This document shows positions 9,340 to 19,061 of a stretch of DNA of 64,000 bases, piece after piece. The position numbers were made by a program, and so were the translations under genes. Source of the DNA: CAZEHS01 sp964649745 (GTDB lineage Bacteria; Bacillota; Clostridia; Peptostreptococcales; Acidaminobacteraceae); contig CAZYQI010000012.1 in assembly GCA_964649745.1 (NCBI GenBank), positions 30,700-94,699 of the forward strand, read 5' to 3'. The notes under the pieces were generated by a model. It searched no databases, had not been told where the DNA came from, and saw nothing but the letters and a program-made list of their open reading frames with translations. The first letter of the stretch is position 1; the number at the start of each line of letters is the position of its first letter.

Positions 9340-10203
9340 ATGAGATCACTTTTTAAAAATGACCGCACCAAGGCGATTCTTTTTTTGGTGGCGGCATCGG
9401 TGCTGTGGAGCAGCGGGGGCATACTGATCAAGCTGGTGGATTGGAACCCTGTGGCCATTGCGGGAAGCCGGAGCTTCATCGCGGCATGGATCGTGCTGCT
9501 GTATCTGAGAAAGCCGAAATTTACATGGTCCAAGGCGCAGGTGGGAGGCGCGGTTGCCTACGCGGCGACGGTGATCCTTTTTGTAGCCGCCAACAAGCTG
9601 ACCACCTCCGCCAATGCCATCCTTTTGCAATACACCGCACCGGTGTTTGTGGCGATTTTAGGGATATGGATATTAAAAGAAAAAACCCACTGGTTTGATT
9701 GGACGGCCATTGTGTTTGTATTTGGCGGAATGGCGCTGTTTTTTATCGATAATGTAGGAGGCGGCAGCACCTTAGGGAATATGCTGGGGGTTCTCAGCGG
9801 CTTTTGTCTGGCCTGCCTTACCATCGCCCTCCGATTTCAAAAGCATGGTTCTCCTATAGAAACGGCCCTGCTGGGCAATGTGTTGACCTTTCTTGTGGCT
9901 ATTCCCTTTATGCTGGGCTCGGTGCCGGATGCACGAAGCCTCTTTGGGATTGTCCTTTTAGGCGTGTTCCAACTGGGGTTCTCATACATTCTTTATGCCC
10001 TGGCCATCAAGCACGTTTCCGCGCTGGAGGCCATATTGATCGCCGTACTGGAGCCCCTGCTGAATCCGGTATGGGTGTTCATTTTTGCAGGTGAAAAGCC
10101 CAGCTTCTTTGCTCTTTGCGGTGGGGCCATCGTCATTGTCAGCGTCCTGACAAGAAACATCATCGTCATGAGGGAAACCGCCAAGGCTGCCAAGGGCGCG
10201 TAG
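9340..10203 (+). CDS. EamA/DMT-family transporter
   Basis: The 287-residue protein has ten predicted helices in two EamA repeats (about residues 8-135 and 145-280). The first starts with ILFLVAASVLWSSGGILIKL and the second contains a typical A-x-x-x-x-x-L-E-P-L-L-N-P motif (AILIAVLEPLLNPVWVF). The family exports or imports metabolites; the substrate is unknown. ATG 9340 follows AAAGGAA and begins the conserved N-terminus. An upstream in-frame ATG at 9274 lacks a ribosome site. The 180 bases before it contain no clear terminator. Confidence 0.87.
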   Translation: MRSLFKNDRTKAILFLVAASVLWSSGGILIKLVDWNPVAIAGSRSFIAAWIVLLYLRKPKFTWSKAQVGGAVAYAATVILFVAANKLTTSANAILLQYTAPVFVAILGIWILKEKTHWFDWTAIVFVFGGMALFFIDNVGGGSTLGNMLGVLSGFCLACLTIALRFQKHGSPIETALLGNVLTFLVAIPFMLGSVPDARSLFGIVLLGVFQLGFSYILYALAIKHVSALEAILIAVLEPLLNPVWVFIFAGEKPSFFALCGGAIVIVSVLTRNIIVMRETAKAAKGA

Positions 10204-10290
10204 TTTAATGCCGGATTGTGGAAACATTTTTATGTCTTCGCACGGTATTCATAGGAAGGTTAAGGGAGCAGGGGGCAGGTTTGCCGCAGC

Positions 10291-10334
10291 GAAGCCGGAA
10301 TCCAATAAGGGATACCGGCTTCGTTTATTTATTA
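10291..10334 (+). terminator. Intrinsic terminator after EamA gene
   Basis: GAAGCCGG followed by ATCC (10291-10303) pairs with GGAT-CCGGCTTC (10310-10322), with one mismatch, then a T-rich tail GTTTATTTATT. It separates the EamA gene from the UPF0316 gene. Confidence 0.75.
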
Positions 10335-10346
10335 TCAATACATTAA

Positions 10347-10370
10347 GGTTTATTAAAGCTTTATTAAACC
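10347..10370. promoter_or_regulatory. 24-bp AT-rich near-palindrome
   Basis: The site is symmetric about AAGCTT, with outer arms GGTTTA and TAAACC and only one mismatched base pair per half. It lies about 95 bases before the UPF0316 gene and could be an operator or part of its promoter region. No protein can be assigned to it. Confidence 0.35.
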
Positions 10371-10463
10371 AGTGGAATGGGGTATGAAAGTGCGGTACAC
10401 TTAGAAAGCGGAATACCGTTTTTCAAGCGGCCTTCAATGTCGTATCCAGAAAGGAACCCACCC

Positions 10464-10973
10464 ATGATTTATGCACTGATTCTTTTCGCCAAAATCTTCG
10501 AGGTTTCTCTGTCAACTGTCCGAACCGTTCTGATAACGAAGGGTGAACGCAGGATAGGAGCCGTCATCGGTTTTTTTGAGGTGATGCTTTGGATATACAT
10601 TGCCGCCAACGTGCTGACAGGCATTGCAGCGGATCCCTTAAAAGCAGTGTTCTATTCTCTGGGTTTTGCGCTGGGCAATTATTTCGGAAGCATCCTCGAA
10701 GAGATGATTGGGATAGGTCTTTCAGAAATTGTGGTCATTGTAAAGGACGAGCATGGGGAAGAATTGGCGGAGCATTTACGGGCCAACGACTTTGCGGTAA
10801 CCATGGTAGAAGGCACCGGAATGAGCAGGTCCCGTCACATGCTGTTCCTGTTCACCCAACGAAAGCGGGTTAAGGATGCCGTGACCCTGATCAAATCCAA
10901 GCAAGAAAACGCCGTGATCACCGTGTCGGAAACCAAACCAATCTATGGGGGATACGGATTGCTGAAAAAGTAA
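10464..10973 (+). CDS. UPF0316 / DUF2179 membrane protein
   Basis: The 169-residue protein matches the UPF0316 layout. Three hydrophobic segments (residues 1-80) include FEVSLSTVRTVLITKGERR, a hallmark of the family. A C-terminal soluble DUF2179 domain (about residues 90-169) ends YGGYGLLKK. The length is typical. ATG 10464 follows AGAAAGGA. The function is not established; DUF2179 is thought to be a ligand-binding cytoplasmic domain. Confidence 0.85.
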   Translation: MIYALILFAKIFEVSLSTVRTVLITKGERRIGAVIGFFEVMLWIYIAANVLTGIAADPLKAVFYSLGFALGNYFGSILEEMIGIGLSEIVVIVKDEHGEELAEHLRANDFAVTMVEGTGMSRSRHMLFLFTQRKRVKDAVTLIKSKQENAVITVSETKPIYGGYGLLKK

Positions 10974-11036
10974 TGAGCGTGGATTCATTTAATAAAAACC
11001 CAAGAATTACTTCACGAACCCCTCACAACTGCATGC

Positions 11037-11042
11037 TATAAT
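11037..11042 (+). promoter_or_regulatory. -10 promoter element
   Basis: A perfect TATAAT lies 31 bases before the ATG of the small membrane protein. No convincing -35 box is present at 17 bases, so this is a partial promoter assignment. Confidence 0.45.
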
Positions 11043-11073
11043 GGCATTAACATACATCGAAAGGATGACATTC

Positions 11074-11394
11074 ATGCGAATTTATCGCGCTGACAATAGC
11101 TTTGGCTGCCTCATTGGCCTGCTTTTCATCTTTATCTTCTTTTCTATTCTGTTTTTCTTCGGCAGACTGCTGTTCACAACTCCCTTGGGTTTGGCACTGG
11201 TGGTCACCTTTGGATTCTGGTACTGGCTGGAGAAACGGAAACGGGCGCGGCGTACCGGAGGGGGTATGTACGAATTCCAGGGAAGTGAAAAGGAACCCGA
11301 TCGGGAAAACCCCTTTGAAGATAACGGAAATGGTTTCAATAAGCAGGATGTCGTGGAAGTAACACACTATGAAGATGTGAAGGATGATGAATAA
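11074..11394 (+). CDS. Small membrane protein, unknown function
   Basis: I do not recognise a family. The 106-residue protein has one long or two adjacent hydrophobic helices (about residues 11-48, very rich in F, I and L). A basic patch (EKRKRARR, about 53-60) follows, then an acidic C-terminal tail. This predicts membrane anchoring with the tail in the cytoplasm. ATG 11074 is preferred over an in-frame ATG at 11041, because GAAAGGATG precedes it and the upstream ATG sits in the -10 box. It has its own -10 element and terminator, so it is probably monocistronic. Confidence 0.7.
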   Translation: MRIYRADNSFGCLIGLLFIFIFFSILFFFGRLLFTTPLGLALVVTFGFWYWLEKRKRARRTGGGMYEFQGSEKEPDRENPFEDNGNGFNKQDVVEVTHYEDVKDDE

Positions 11395-11405
11395 GGAATG
11401 TGCGG

Positions 11406-11437
11406 ACAGTCCGGTCGAACCGGGCTGTTTTTTGTTT
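11406..11437 (+). terminator. Intrinsic terminator
   Basis: ACAGTCCGGT (11406-11415) pairs with ACCGGGCTGT (11419-11428) around a CGA loop, with one G-U pair, followed by six T residues. It ends the small membrane protein transcript. Confidence 0.88.
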
Positions 11438-11584
11438 GCCACGGTGGCGGAAATGGTATGAACAAATGGTAGTTGGCGTTTCTAATGTAGCCTTAACTTG
11501 TGGCGTTTTCTGTAAATTGATAGAATGAAAACAGCTCCGGCTGTGATGGGGCTTAAAGGACATGCACGAATAAGCGACGGGGTG

Positions 11585-14500
11585 ATGGCTTTGAATACAA
11601 TCGGCATCTGCATTGGTGCTTCCACGATAACAATGGCAGTGGTTAAAAAGGATTCCAAGGGCCTTGAAATAGCGGAGAGCCGTTCTGTGGCCCATGAAGG
11701 AAATCCAAGAGAAGTCCTGAAAAAGCTCTTTTCGGAACCCTCAATCCGATCGGCTGACCGCATTGCCGTAACCGGTCGAAAACTGAGGCACCTGTTGAAG
11801 GCCACAACCTTATCGGAACCGGAAGCCATTGAAGCGGTATATGGCTACTATTCCTCTAAAGGAAACCGGGCTCAGGTGGTGGTCAGTGCAGGGGGAGAGA
11901 CCTTCATGGTGTACCGGTTGGACCGGAAGGGCAGGATTGTGGATGTCTATACGGGAAATAAGTGTGCCTCCGGAACGGGAGAGTTCTTTCTTCAACAGCT
12001 GAAGCGTATGGATCTTAGTGTGGACGAAGCGGTGGCAGTGGCAGACCGAAAGAATTCCTATAAGGTAGCGGGACGGTGCAGCGTTTTTTGTAAAAGTGAC
12101 TGCACCCATGCCCTGAACAAGGGGGCCAGTAAGGAAAGCGTAGTAGCGGGGCTCTGCGAGATGATGGCAGGAAAAATAACAGAGCTTCTTAAAAGTCTGG
12201 AAGATCAACAGGTGATGGTGGTTGGCGGCAGCTCGTCAAATTCTGTTATGATTGGTTTTCTAAAGGATTCGGGCCTTAGTGTGGCCGTGCCCGAGCACGG
12301 ACGCTGTGCGGAAGCCTTGGGAGCCGCACTGTGGGCACAGGAAAATGAAACCGATCCCATTGATTTCGAAAAAGACCTCTTTACGGATTCGGATCAAGGG
12401 TTCACCTATCTTACTCCATTGAACCTCCATAGCCATATGGTAGACTTCAAGGAACAGGAACGGGGCGTGCCGGTTTCGGGGGATGTTTGTGTGGTGGGTC
12501 TCGATGTAGGCTCCACCACGACAAAGGCAGTGCTGATGCGCCGGAGTGACTGTGCCATCCTGGCCAGTTGCTACCTGCGAACCAACGGAGACCCTATTGG
12601 TGCTGCAAAGCGTTGCTATGCAGAGATTGTAACCCAGACAAGCGTTCCGGTGACGGTCGTTGGCCTTGGCGTGACGGGGTCTGGCCGTCAGATAGCGGGC
12701 CTCCATGCCCTGACCCCGGCTGTAATCAATGAAATTATTGCCCATGCCAAAGCTGCCGCTTATTTTGACCCCAAGGTGGATACCATCTTCGAAATCGGCG
12801 GGCAGGATGCCAAATACACCTTCCTCACCAACGGCGTTGCATCGGATTATGCCATGAACGAGGCCTGTTCTGCAGGCACGGGCTCTTTTCTTGAAGAAGC
12901 GGCCATGGAATCCTTGAATCTGGCGACGGAAGCCATTGGGGATTTCGCCATGAAAGGACTTTGCCCCCCGAACTTCAATGACCAGTGCGCGGCCTTCATT
13001 GGCAGTGATATCAAGACAGCCATCCAGAGCGGCCTTGAGAAGCATGATATAGCGGCAGGACTGGTCTATTCAATCTGTCTCAACTACATGAACCGGGTCA
13101 AGGGAAACCGGGCCTTAGGACGCAAGATTTTCATGCAGGGGGGCGTTTGCTACAACAAGGCGGTCCCTATGGCTATGGCGGCACTGACAGGGAAGGAAAT
13201 CATCGTGCCGCCGGAGCCGGGCCTTATGGGGGCATATGGAGTCGCTCTTGAAACAAAGGGAAAGCTGGATTCGGGGATTCTGGAAGAAATGGAATTCAAC
13301 CTTGCAGAGCTTGCGGGACGTACCGTTTCGTATGAATCTTCCTTCGTATGCAACGGAGGAAAGGAAGGCTGCGACCGAAAGTGTACCATCAATAGGATAC
13401 GGATCATGGAGAAGGCATATCCCTTTGGCGGTGCCTGCAATAAATACTATAATCTTCTGAAGCGACAGCCGGAGGTGGATATCGAAGCCTTTGAGCTGGT
13501 GGCACTACGGGAGAAGTTGGTTTTTGAAACTTTTGGAATCCGTCGGCTGATGGAATCGGCTGTTGTCAATGGGCTGCGGGTGGGGATCAATCGGTCCCTT
13601 ATGACCAACACCCTGTTCCCCTTGTATCATGGGTTCTTTAAAAGCCTGGGATATGAAGTGGTTCTCAGCGACGGGGTGGACCCCGATGGCTGCGATAGAA
13701 GAGGAGCGGCCTTCTGCTATCCGGTGGAATTGGCCCATGGAACATTTCAGAACCTTTTGGACAAGAAGCCGGATATTCTGTTTATGCCCCACATCAAGGC
13801 CATGCCTGTTCCCGGTGGTGACCCTGCCCGTGTGACCTGTCCTTTTGTACAGGCAGAACCCTATTATCTTAAAGCAGCCTTTCAGGAGATGAAACAGCTG
13901 AAGTTCCTTTCTCCGGTAATGGATTTCGCTTTGGGGTATGAAGCGGGAAGGGATGTATTTGTTGAAGTGGCTGTTGATCTGGGCCATAGTAGCGAGGACG
14001 GGCGAAGGGCATTTGAGATCGGTCTTGCCGCGCAGGCGGCCCTGTTACAGGAGTTCAGCCGTATTGGGAAACGGGTACTGGAAGAGGTGGAAGCCAATTC
14101 TTCGGAAGTGGCCATTGTTGTTTTCGGTCGTCCCTATAATGCGTTCTGTCAATTGGGAAACATGAGTATCCCACGTAAGTTTGTATCTAGGGGCTTTCGG
14201 GTCATTCCACAGGATTTTCTTCCTCTGGAACCGGAGCTGTCGTTGAGCAATATGTACTGGGCCATGGGACAGACCATCATGAAAGCGGCCCGCTATACGG
14301 AACGGCACCCGCAGCTTTTTGGGGCGTATATCACAAATTTCAGCTGCGGACCAGACTCCTTTCTGTTGAATTATTTCCGTGATGTCATGGGATCGAAGCC
14401 AAGCCTTACCCTGGAGTTGGATTCCCATTCGGCAGACGCCGGCATTGATACCCGTATCGAGGCGTTTATTGATGTTGTGGGCAGCTATCTTGAAATCAAT

Positions 14501-15883
14501 AAGGGGTCCGTTGTAGCCGAAGAAAGGGCTTTCTGTCCTGCCCGGGTTGAGATGGAAAATGGAAATGCTGTTGTGGTGGATTCAGAAATGAACCGATTGC
14601 CCCTTAAGAGTCCCAGGGTTCGGGTGTTGATGCCCACCATGGGGGACTTGGGAGCCCGGCTGTTGGCGGCTTCTCTGCGCAGTGTTGGGGTTCAGGCGGA
14701 GGCGTTGCCTGCCCCGGGTGAAAAGGAGCTGAAGCTTGGCAGGGGATATGCCTCCTGCAAGGAATGCCTTCCGTTAATCCTGACGGTGGGGAGTCTGCTT
14801 CGTTATGTGGAAGAGTCCTGGGATCATCAGGAGGTGCTGGTTTACTTCATGCCGGAGACCTCCGGTCCCTGCCGGTTCGGTCAGTACAGTGTTATGATGC
14901 AGGAGCTGATTGGCAAACTGTCTCTGTCCAATATCGCCCTGCTGTCCCTTTCTTCTGAAAACAGCTATGCCGGATTTGGAACCCGCTTTGCCCTTCGGGC
15001 CTGGCAATCGGTTATTATATCCGATGTCATGGAGGAAATCTACAGCGCCCTGTTGGCGCTGTCGGTAGATACGGAATCCGCGCTGGAGATATACAAAAGA
15101 GCAGAAGAAGAGCTATGTACCAGTATGGAGCGGGATTCATGGAATGGCTTAAAGAAAGCCCTTCAAAAGACCAGCATTGCCCTCCGGGGAATTCCCAGAA
15201 AGGGCGAGCTGTCTCAACTGCCCTCCATTGCCCTGATAGGCGAAATTTATGTAAGAAGAGATAACTTCTCCCGCAAGAATCTGGTGGAGCGACTCAGCCT
15301 TAACGGTTTCTGGGTGAGGACGGCTCCGGTGACCGAGTGGCTCCATTACTGCGACTATATTGTGAAGAACAGCCTGGTGGTAAAAGCCCATTGGAAGGAC
15401 CGTGTCCGGGTCACGATACAGGAATTCTTCAAGAACCCCTTCGAAACAAAAATTAAAGGGTTATTGGAAGGGTCGGATTTCTATATCTCCCATACCGCAG
15501 ATGTGGCGCATATGATAGAATCAGTACAGGGATTGGTGTCCCCAAGACTTACGGGGGAAACGGTCCTTACGGTGGGTGCAGCCCTTACGGAAATTATAGA
15601 GCATGTGGACGGGGTTTTGGCTCTGGGACCCTTTGGCTGTATGCCGGCCCGAATATCGGAAGCAATTATCACAGAACAGCTCAACAAACAAAAATCAGAA
15701 ATCGCTTTGGAAAAACACCTGGTGGACCGTGTGATGGCGCATCATCCGGCCTTGCCGTTCCTCAGCATCGAAACAGACGGCAGCGCGTTTCCCCAGGTGA
15801 TAGAATCTCGTCTGGAGAGCTTTTGTCTTCAGGTGGGCAGAGTGCATGAAACAGTGAACCGGATACGCCGGGAGATAGGATAG
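11585..15883 (+). CDS. Fused acyl-CoA dehydratase activase-related protein
   Basis: The 1432-residue protein contains two ASKHA ATPase (BcrAD/BadFG) modules in tandem. The first spans about residues 5-260 and carries CASGTGEFF. The second spans about 305-570, with VGLDVGSTTTKAVL, GQDAKYTF and CSAGTGSF. A long C-terminal region (DUF2229 and HgdB-like, about 640-1420) has scattered cysteines. Single activases such as HgdC use ATP to push an electron into 2-hydroxyacyl-CoA dehydratases through a [4Fe-4S] cluster. The fused giant form is common in Clostridia, but its substrate is undefined. The start is uncertain (ATG 11525, ATG 11585 or TTG 11591). I take 11585, just before the conserved TIGICIGAS. 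The next gene starts 12 bases downstream. Confidence 0.88.
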   Translation: MALNTIGICIGASTITMAVVKKDSKGLEIAESRSVAHEGNPREVLKKLFSEPSIRSADRIAVTGRKLRHLLKATTLSEPEAIEAVYGYYSSKGNRAQVVVSAGGETFMVYRLDRKGRIVDVYTGNKCASGTGEFFLQQLKRMDLSVDEAVAVADRKNSYKVAGRCSVFCKSDCTHALNKGASKESVVAGLCEMMAGKITELLKSLEDQQVMVVGGSSSNSVMIGFLKDSGLSVAVPEHGRCAEALGAALWAQENETDPIDFEKDLFTDSDQGFTYLTPLNLHSHMVDFKEQERGVPVSGDVCVVGLDVGSTTTKAVLMRRSDCAILASCYLRTNGDPIGAAKRCYAEIVTQTSVPVTVVGLGVTGSGRQIAGLHALTPAVINEIIAHAKAAAYFDPKVDTIFEIGGQDAKYTFLTNGVASDYAMNEACSAGTGSFLEEAAMESLNLATEAIGDFAMKGLCPPNFNDQCAAFIGSDIKTAIQSGLEKHDIAAGLVYSICLNYMNRVKGNRALGRKIFMQGGVCYNKAVPMAMAALTGKEIIVPPEPGLMGAYGVALETKGKLDSGILEEMEFNLAELAGRTVSYESSFVCNGGKEGCDRKCTINRIRIMEKAYPFGGACNKYYNLLKRQPEVDIEAFELVALREKLVFETFGIRRLMESAVVNGLRVGINRSLMTNTLFPLYHGFFKSLGYEVVLSDGVDPDGCDRRGAAFCYPVELAHGTFQNLLDKKPDILFMPHIKAMPVPGGDPARVTCPFVQAEPYYLKAAFQEMKQLKFLSPVMDFALGYEAGRDVFVEVAVDLGHSSEDGRRAFEIGLAAQAALLQEFSRIGKRVLEEVEANSSEVAIVVFGRPYNAFCQLGNMSIPRKFVSRGFRVIPQDFLPLEPELSLSNMYWAMGQTIMKAARYTERHPQLFGAYITNFSCGPDSFLLNYFRDVMGSKPSLTLELDSHSADAGIDTRIEAFIDVVGSYLEINKGSVVAEERAFCPARVEMENGNAVVVDSEMNRLPLKSPRVRVLMPTMGDLGARLLAASLRSVGVQAEALPAPGEKELKLGRGYASCKECLPLILTVGSLLRYVEESWDHQEVLVYFMPETSGPCRFGQYSVMMQELIGKLSLSNIALLSLSSENSYAGFGTRFALRAWQSVIISDVMEEIYSALLALSVDTESALEIYKRAEEELCTSMERDSWNGLKKALQKTSIALRGIPRKGELSQLPSIALIGEIYVRRDNFSRKNLVERLSLNGFWVRTAPVTEWLHYCDYIVKNSLVVKAHWKDRVRVTIQEFFKNPFETKIKGLLEGSDFYISHTADVAHMIESVQGLVSPRLTGETVLTVGAALTEIIEHVDGVLALGPFGCMPARISEAIITEQLNKQKSEIALEKHLVDRVMAHHPALPFLSIETDGSAFPQVIESRLESFCLQVGRVHETVNRIRREIG

Positions 15884-15895
15884 CGGAGGAATAAG

Positions 15896-17146
15896 ATGAC
15901 GGCTATTTCAACCTGTTTTTTCAGCCAACTTATTGGAAAGCCTGGGTTTGATGCGTCGGGAAACGCCCTGGGGAAAATAGTGGATATTGCAGTGGCCATG
16001 GACAGGGCGCGGCCCAAGGTGGCGGCTGTTGTGCTTAAACGGCACGGCCAGCGGCATACAGTGCATTTTTCGGGGTGTGTTTTAGAGGAACGGGACGGAG
16101 CGTTGGCGCTGCTCTGTAACGATTTGCAGGAAGCTGTCCTGGAAGCGGAAAAGACCGTGTTCCTGAGACAGCGGGTACTGGACCGGAAGCTGGTGGATAT
16201 TCAGGGGCGCAGGATGGTGAAGGTGGTTGACTTCAAAATGGCGTTTTCCGGGGAGTCCGCCTATATCACAGCGGTGGATGTAGGCTTCGAAGGCGTTCTG
16301 CGACGCTGGGGGCTCGACCGTTTGGCAAAACAGGGAGCCAAGCTGTTGGGCAGTGCCATTCCGGCTCAGCTTATCCCGTGGGATGAGGTGGAGGCTGTGG
16401 ATTCCGAACACGCCGCAATCCGCATAGCCAAGGAAAGCTCCAATCTGGTGCGGCTGCATCCGGCGGATCTGGCGGATATCATTGAAGATCTGGACGGACC
16501 TGCCCAGATGGAGCTGTTCGCATCTCTGGATGATGAACAGGCGGCCGATGTGCTGGAAGAGCTGGAGACGGATGCACAGATAAGCATGATCGAGAGTCTG
16601 TCGGTGGAGAAAGCGGCCGATCTTCTGGAAAAAATGCCAGCAGATGAGGTGGCCGACCTTTTGGACGAGCTTCACGAGGCCAAGGCGGAAGAGCTTCTGA
16701 ACGAAATGGACATGGAATCCTCAGAAGATGTGCGGGAACTGATGGAGTATCCCGATAATACCGTTGGCAGCCTGATGTCTACGGATCTTTTCAGCTTTTT
16801 TGAGAATCACACCGTGGGAGAAACCATCGAACAGCTGCGGCAGATGAAGCCGGAGTCGGACATGATCTATTACCTCTATGTAGTGGATTCAGAGGAGCGG
16901 CTGATATCCACTGTATCCCTGCGGGACATCATCATATCGGAGCCGGATGTGAAGCTGAACCAGATTATGAACAAGAATATCCTCTTTGTCCAGGATACGG
17001 ACAGGCTGGATATACTGAATGAAATCATTTCTAAATACAGTCTTTTGGCGGTTCCGGTGGTGGATAAAAACCGAAAATTACTGGGGATGGTCGTAATAAA
17101 CGATATTGTAGAGACCCTGCTGCGGACCAGACGGAAAAGACTGTGA
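15896..17146 (+). CDS. PRC-barrel, MgtE-N and CBS domain protein
   Basis: The 416-residue soluble protein has a PRC-barrel-like N-terminus (about residues 5-165). An MgtE intracellular N domain follows (about 190-290, with L-H-P-A-D-L-A-D-I-I-E-D and repeated A-D-L-L-E-K/D-x-L helices), then paired CBS domains (about 295-416). The transmembrane channel domain of MgtE is missing, so it cannot transport Mg2+ by itself. It may sense Mg2+ or nucleotides, or act as a partner. It is the second gene of the unit begun by the giant activase, 12 bases downstream of it. The same architecture is found in other Firmicutes. Confidence 0.82.
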   Translation: MTAISTCFFSQLIGKPGFDASGNALGKIVDIAVAMDRARPKVAAVVLKRHGQRHTVHFSGCVLEERDGALALLCNDLQEAVLEAEKTVFLRQRVLDRKLVDIQGRRMVKVVDFKMAFSGESAYITAVDVGFEGVLRRWGLDRLAKQGAKLLGSAIPAQLIPWDEVEAVDSEHAAIRIAKESSNLVRLHPADLADIIEDLDGPAQMELFASLDDEQAADVLEELETDAQISMIESLSVEKAADLLEKMPADEVADLLDELHEAKAEELLNEMDMESSEDVRELMEYPDNTVGSLMSTDLFSFFENHTVGETIEQLRQMKPESDMIYYLYVVDSEERLISTVSLRDIIISEPDVKLNQIMNKNILFVQDTDRLDILNEIISKYSLLAVPVVDKNRKLLGMVVINDIVETLLRTRRKRL

Positions 17147-17203
17147 AGGGCAGGAGGGCTAAAATTTAATGACCTACAACAAATTCAGAAACGGAGCGAA
17201 GGC

Positions 17204-18640
17204 ATGCTAATACACCAAATATATGAGAAACACGACGAAAACCGGATTCTTTTCAGTGACCATGGTCAAACCTTAACCTACGGAGAATTCCGCGAGAAGG
17301 TGCGTCAGTTCAGGGACTATTTCCATTACGCAGGCATCCGACCTGGCGACAATGTAGGCCTTTACTGCAAGAATTGTCCGGAATTCGTGATGGCGTATTT
17401 TGGGGTGGTCAGCCTGGGAGCGGTTATCGTTCCGCTGAACAGAACCCTTACGCCCAGAGAGGTTTCCTTTATTGCCGACGATGCAGGGATGAAACATCTG
17501 ATTGCCATTCAACCCTTGGCCGTGGGGTCTGAAATCCGACAGCTGCTGATACCGGACATTATGGAAGCGGTAGAACGCAAGGCTTTCCCTGAAGCGCCCT
17601 CTGCTCAGACCCATGAAGACGGCCCCTGTGCCATCATTTACACATCAGGAACAACGGGGAACCCCAAGGGTGCCGTGCTTTCTCACGGGAATCTGTTGAA
17701 CAACGCCAAGGGCATCATTGAAGCGCTGCATCTTTCGCCGGAGGACCGTTTTCTCTGTGTACTGCCGATGTTCCACAGCTTTGCCTGGACGGTGAACGTA
17801 ACCGACGCCCTGATGCTGGGGGCGAGGATTGTGATAATGGAAGCGTTCCAGCCGAAGGATGCCATAAAAACCATTCAGGAAGAGGGGGTTACCATCGTCT
17901 GCGGCGTACCGACGATGTTTGGTTACTATCTGTCCCTGGGCTCCGGTGAACTATACGAGAAGGTGCGGATTTTCGTGTCTGGGGGGGCCTCGTTGCCTGG
18001 AGAGATCATCGCCAGTTTCAAGCAGAAGTTCGGAATCGATATTGTGGAGGGATACGGATTGTCAGAGGCATCCCCCGTGGTAACGGTAAACCGTATCGGA
18101 AGCGTTCGTCCGACGTCCATCGGTATTCCCCTTGTGGATGTGGAGGTACGTATTGAGAGCCCGGAGGGCAAGGTTCTTCCTGTCGGAGAAGTGGGGGAGC
18201 TGGTTACCAGAGGTCCCAATGTGATGCTGGGTTATTACAATCAACCGGAGGCTACCGCGGCGGCCATTGCGGATGGATGGCTTCACACAGGAGATATGGC
18301 CCGGATTGATGAGGATGGATATATTTACATTGTGGATCGCCTGAAGGATATCATCATCGTTGGGGGCCTCAATGTTTATCCCCGGGAGGTGGAGGAAGTG
18401 CTGTACCAATACCCGGGCATACAGGAGGCCGCCGTCATCGGGGTTCCGGATAAGCTTCGGGGAGAGGTGCCCTGTGCCTTCGTTGTCCTGAAAGAGGGAG
18501 CGGAATATGACAGGAAAGCCCTGATCCGATATCTGCAGGAAAACCTGGCGAATTTCAAGCTGCCTAAGGAAATAACGGTTATGGATGCGTTGCCCAAGAA
18601 TGCAACCGGCAAGATCATGAAAAGAGAGCTGCGAAAGTAA
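17204..18640 (+). CDS. AMP-forming acyl-CoA synthetase
   Basis: The 478-residue product belongs to the adenylate-forming ligases. Motif A3 is IIYTSGTTGNPKGAV (about residues 145-159). A5 is YGLSEASPV (about 286-294), A7 is HTGDMARID, A8 is DRLKDIIIVGGLNVYPREVE, and A10 is PKNATGKIMKREL. It activates a carboxylic acid with ATP and links it to CoA; the layout suggests a medium- or long-chain fatty acid. It is slightly shorter than typical FadD proteins. GGAGCGAAGG precedes ATG 17204. It lies 57 bases after the CBS gene and may share its transcript. Confidence 0.88.
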   Translation: MLIHQIYEKHDENRILFSDHGQTLTYGEFREKVRQFRDYFHYAGIRPGDNVGLYCKNCPEFVMAYFGVVSLGAVIVPLNRTLTPREVSFIADDAGMKHLIAIQPLAVGSEIRQLLIPDIMEAVERKAFPEAPSAQTHEDGPCAIIYTSGTTGNPKGAVLSHGNLLNNAKGIIEALHLSPEDRFLCVLPMFHSFAWTVNVTDALMLGARIVIMEAFQPKDAIKTIQEEGVTIVCGVPTMFGYYLSLGSGELYEKVRIFVSGGASLPGEIIASFKQKFGIDIVEGYGLSEASPVVTVNRIGSVRPTSIGIPLVDVEVRIESPEGKVLPVGEVGELVTRGPNVMLGYYNQPEATAAAIADGWLHTGDMARIDEDGYIYIVDRLKDIIIVGGLNVYPREVEEVLYQYPGIQEAAVIGVPDKLRGEVPCAFVVLKEGAEYDRKALIRYLQENLANFKLPKEITVMDALPKNATGKIMKRELRK

Positions 18641-18717
18641 ATCCTCTCCCTTCGCCGGCTTCCGGCCATCCACCGCATGGGATAACATGTCCTTTATTAA
18701 TTTAGGAGGTTGCAGCG

Positions 18718-19014
18718 ATGCCCTATTCATCGTCGTTTAAAGATGAACTGATTGAGGAATTGTATGAAGGGATTCTCACTCTGGAAACGGTTGAGGAATG
18801 CTATCGTTTCTTTGAGGATATCTGCACAATCAAGGAACTCCAGTCAATCTCCCAGCGTCTTAAGGTAGCCCGAATGCTGCGGGAGAACATGACCTATAAT
18901 CAGATTGAGGACACCACCGGCGTAAGCACGGCGACCATAAGCCGGATAAGCAAATGCCTGCATCACGGCCCCGGAGGATACAACCTAGTATTGGACAGGG
19001 TGATCGGGGAATAG
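18718..19014 (+). CDS. YerC/YecD-type TrpR-superfamily regulator
   Basis: The 98-residue all-helical protein has a TrpR-like helix-turn-helix at about residues 45-85 (MTYNQIEDTTGVSTATISRI). The family's N-terminus, with E-L-x-E-G-I-L-x-L-x-T-x-E-E-C, is also present. In other Firmicutes these are small repressors of unproven ligand. TTAGGAGG precedes the ATG. It lies 77 bases after the acyl-CoA ligase and is followed by a gene-free region. I would not use the name trpR, since no tryptophan gene is nearby. Confidence 0.87.
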   Translation: MPYSSSFKDELIEELYEGILTLETVEECYRFFEDICTIKELQSISQRLKVARMLRENMTYNQIEDTTGVSTATISRISKCLHHGPGGYNLVLDRVIGE

Positions 19015-19061
19015 GAACAGACGGATGAAGTGAAGCTTAGTTGAACGGATCCAGGGTATCT

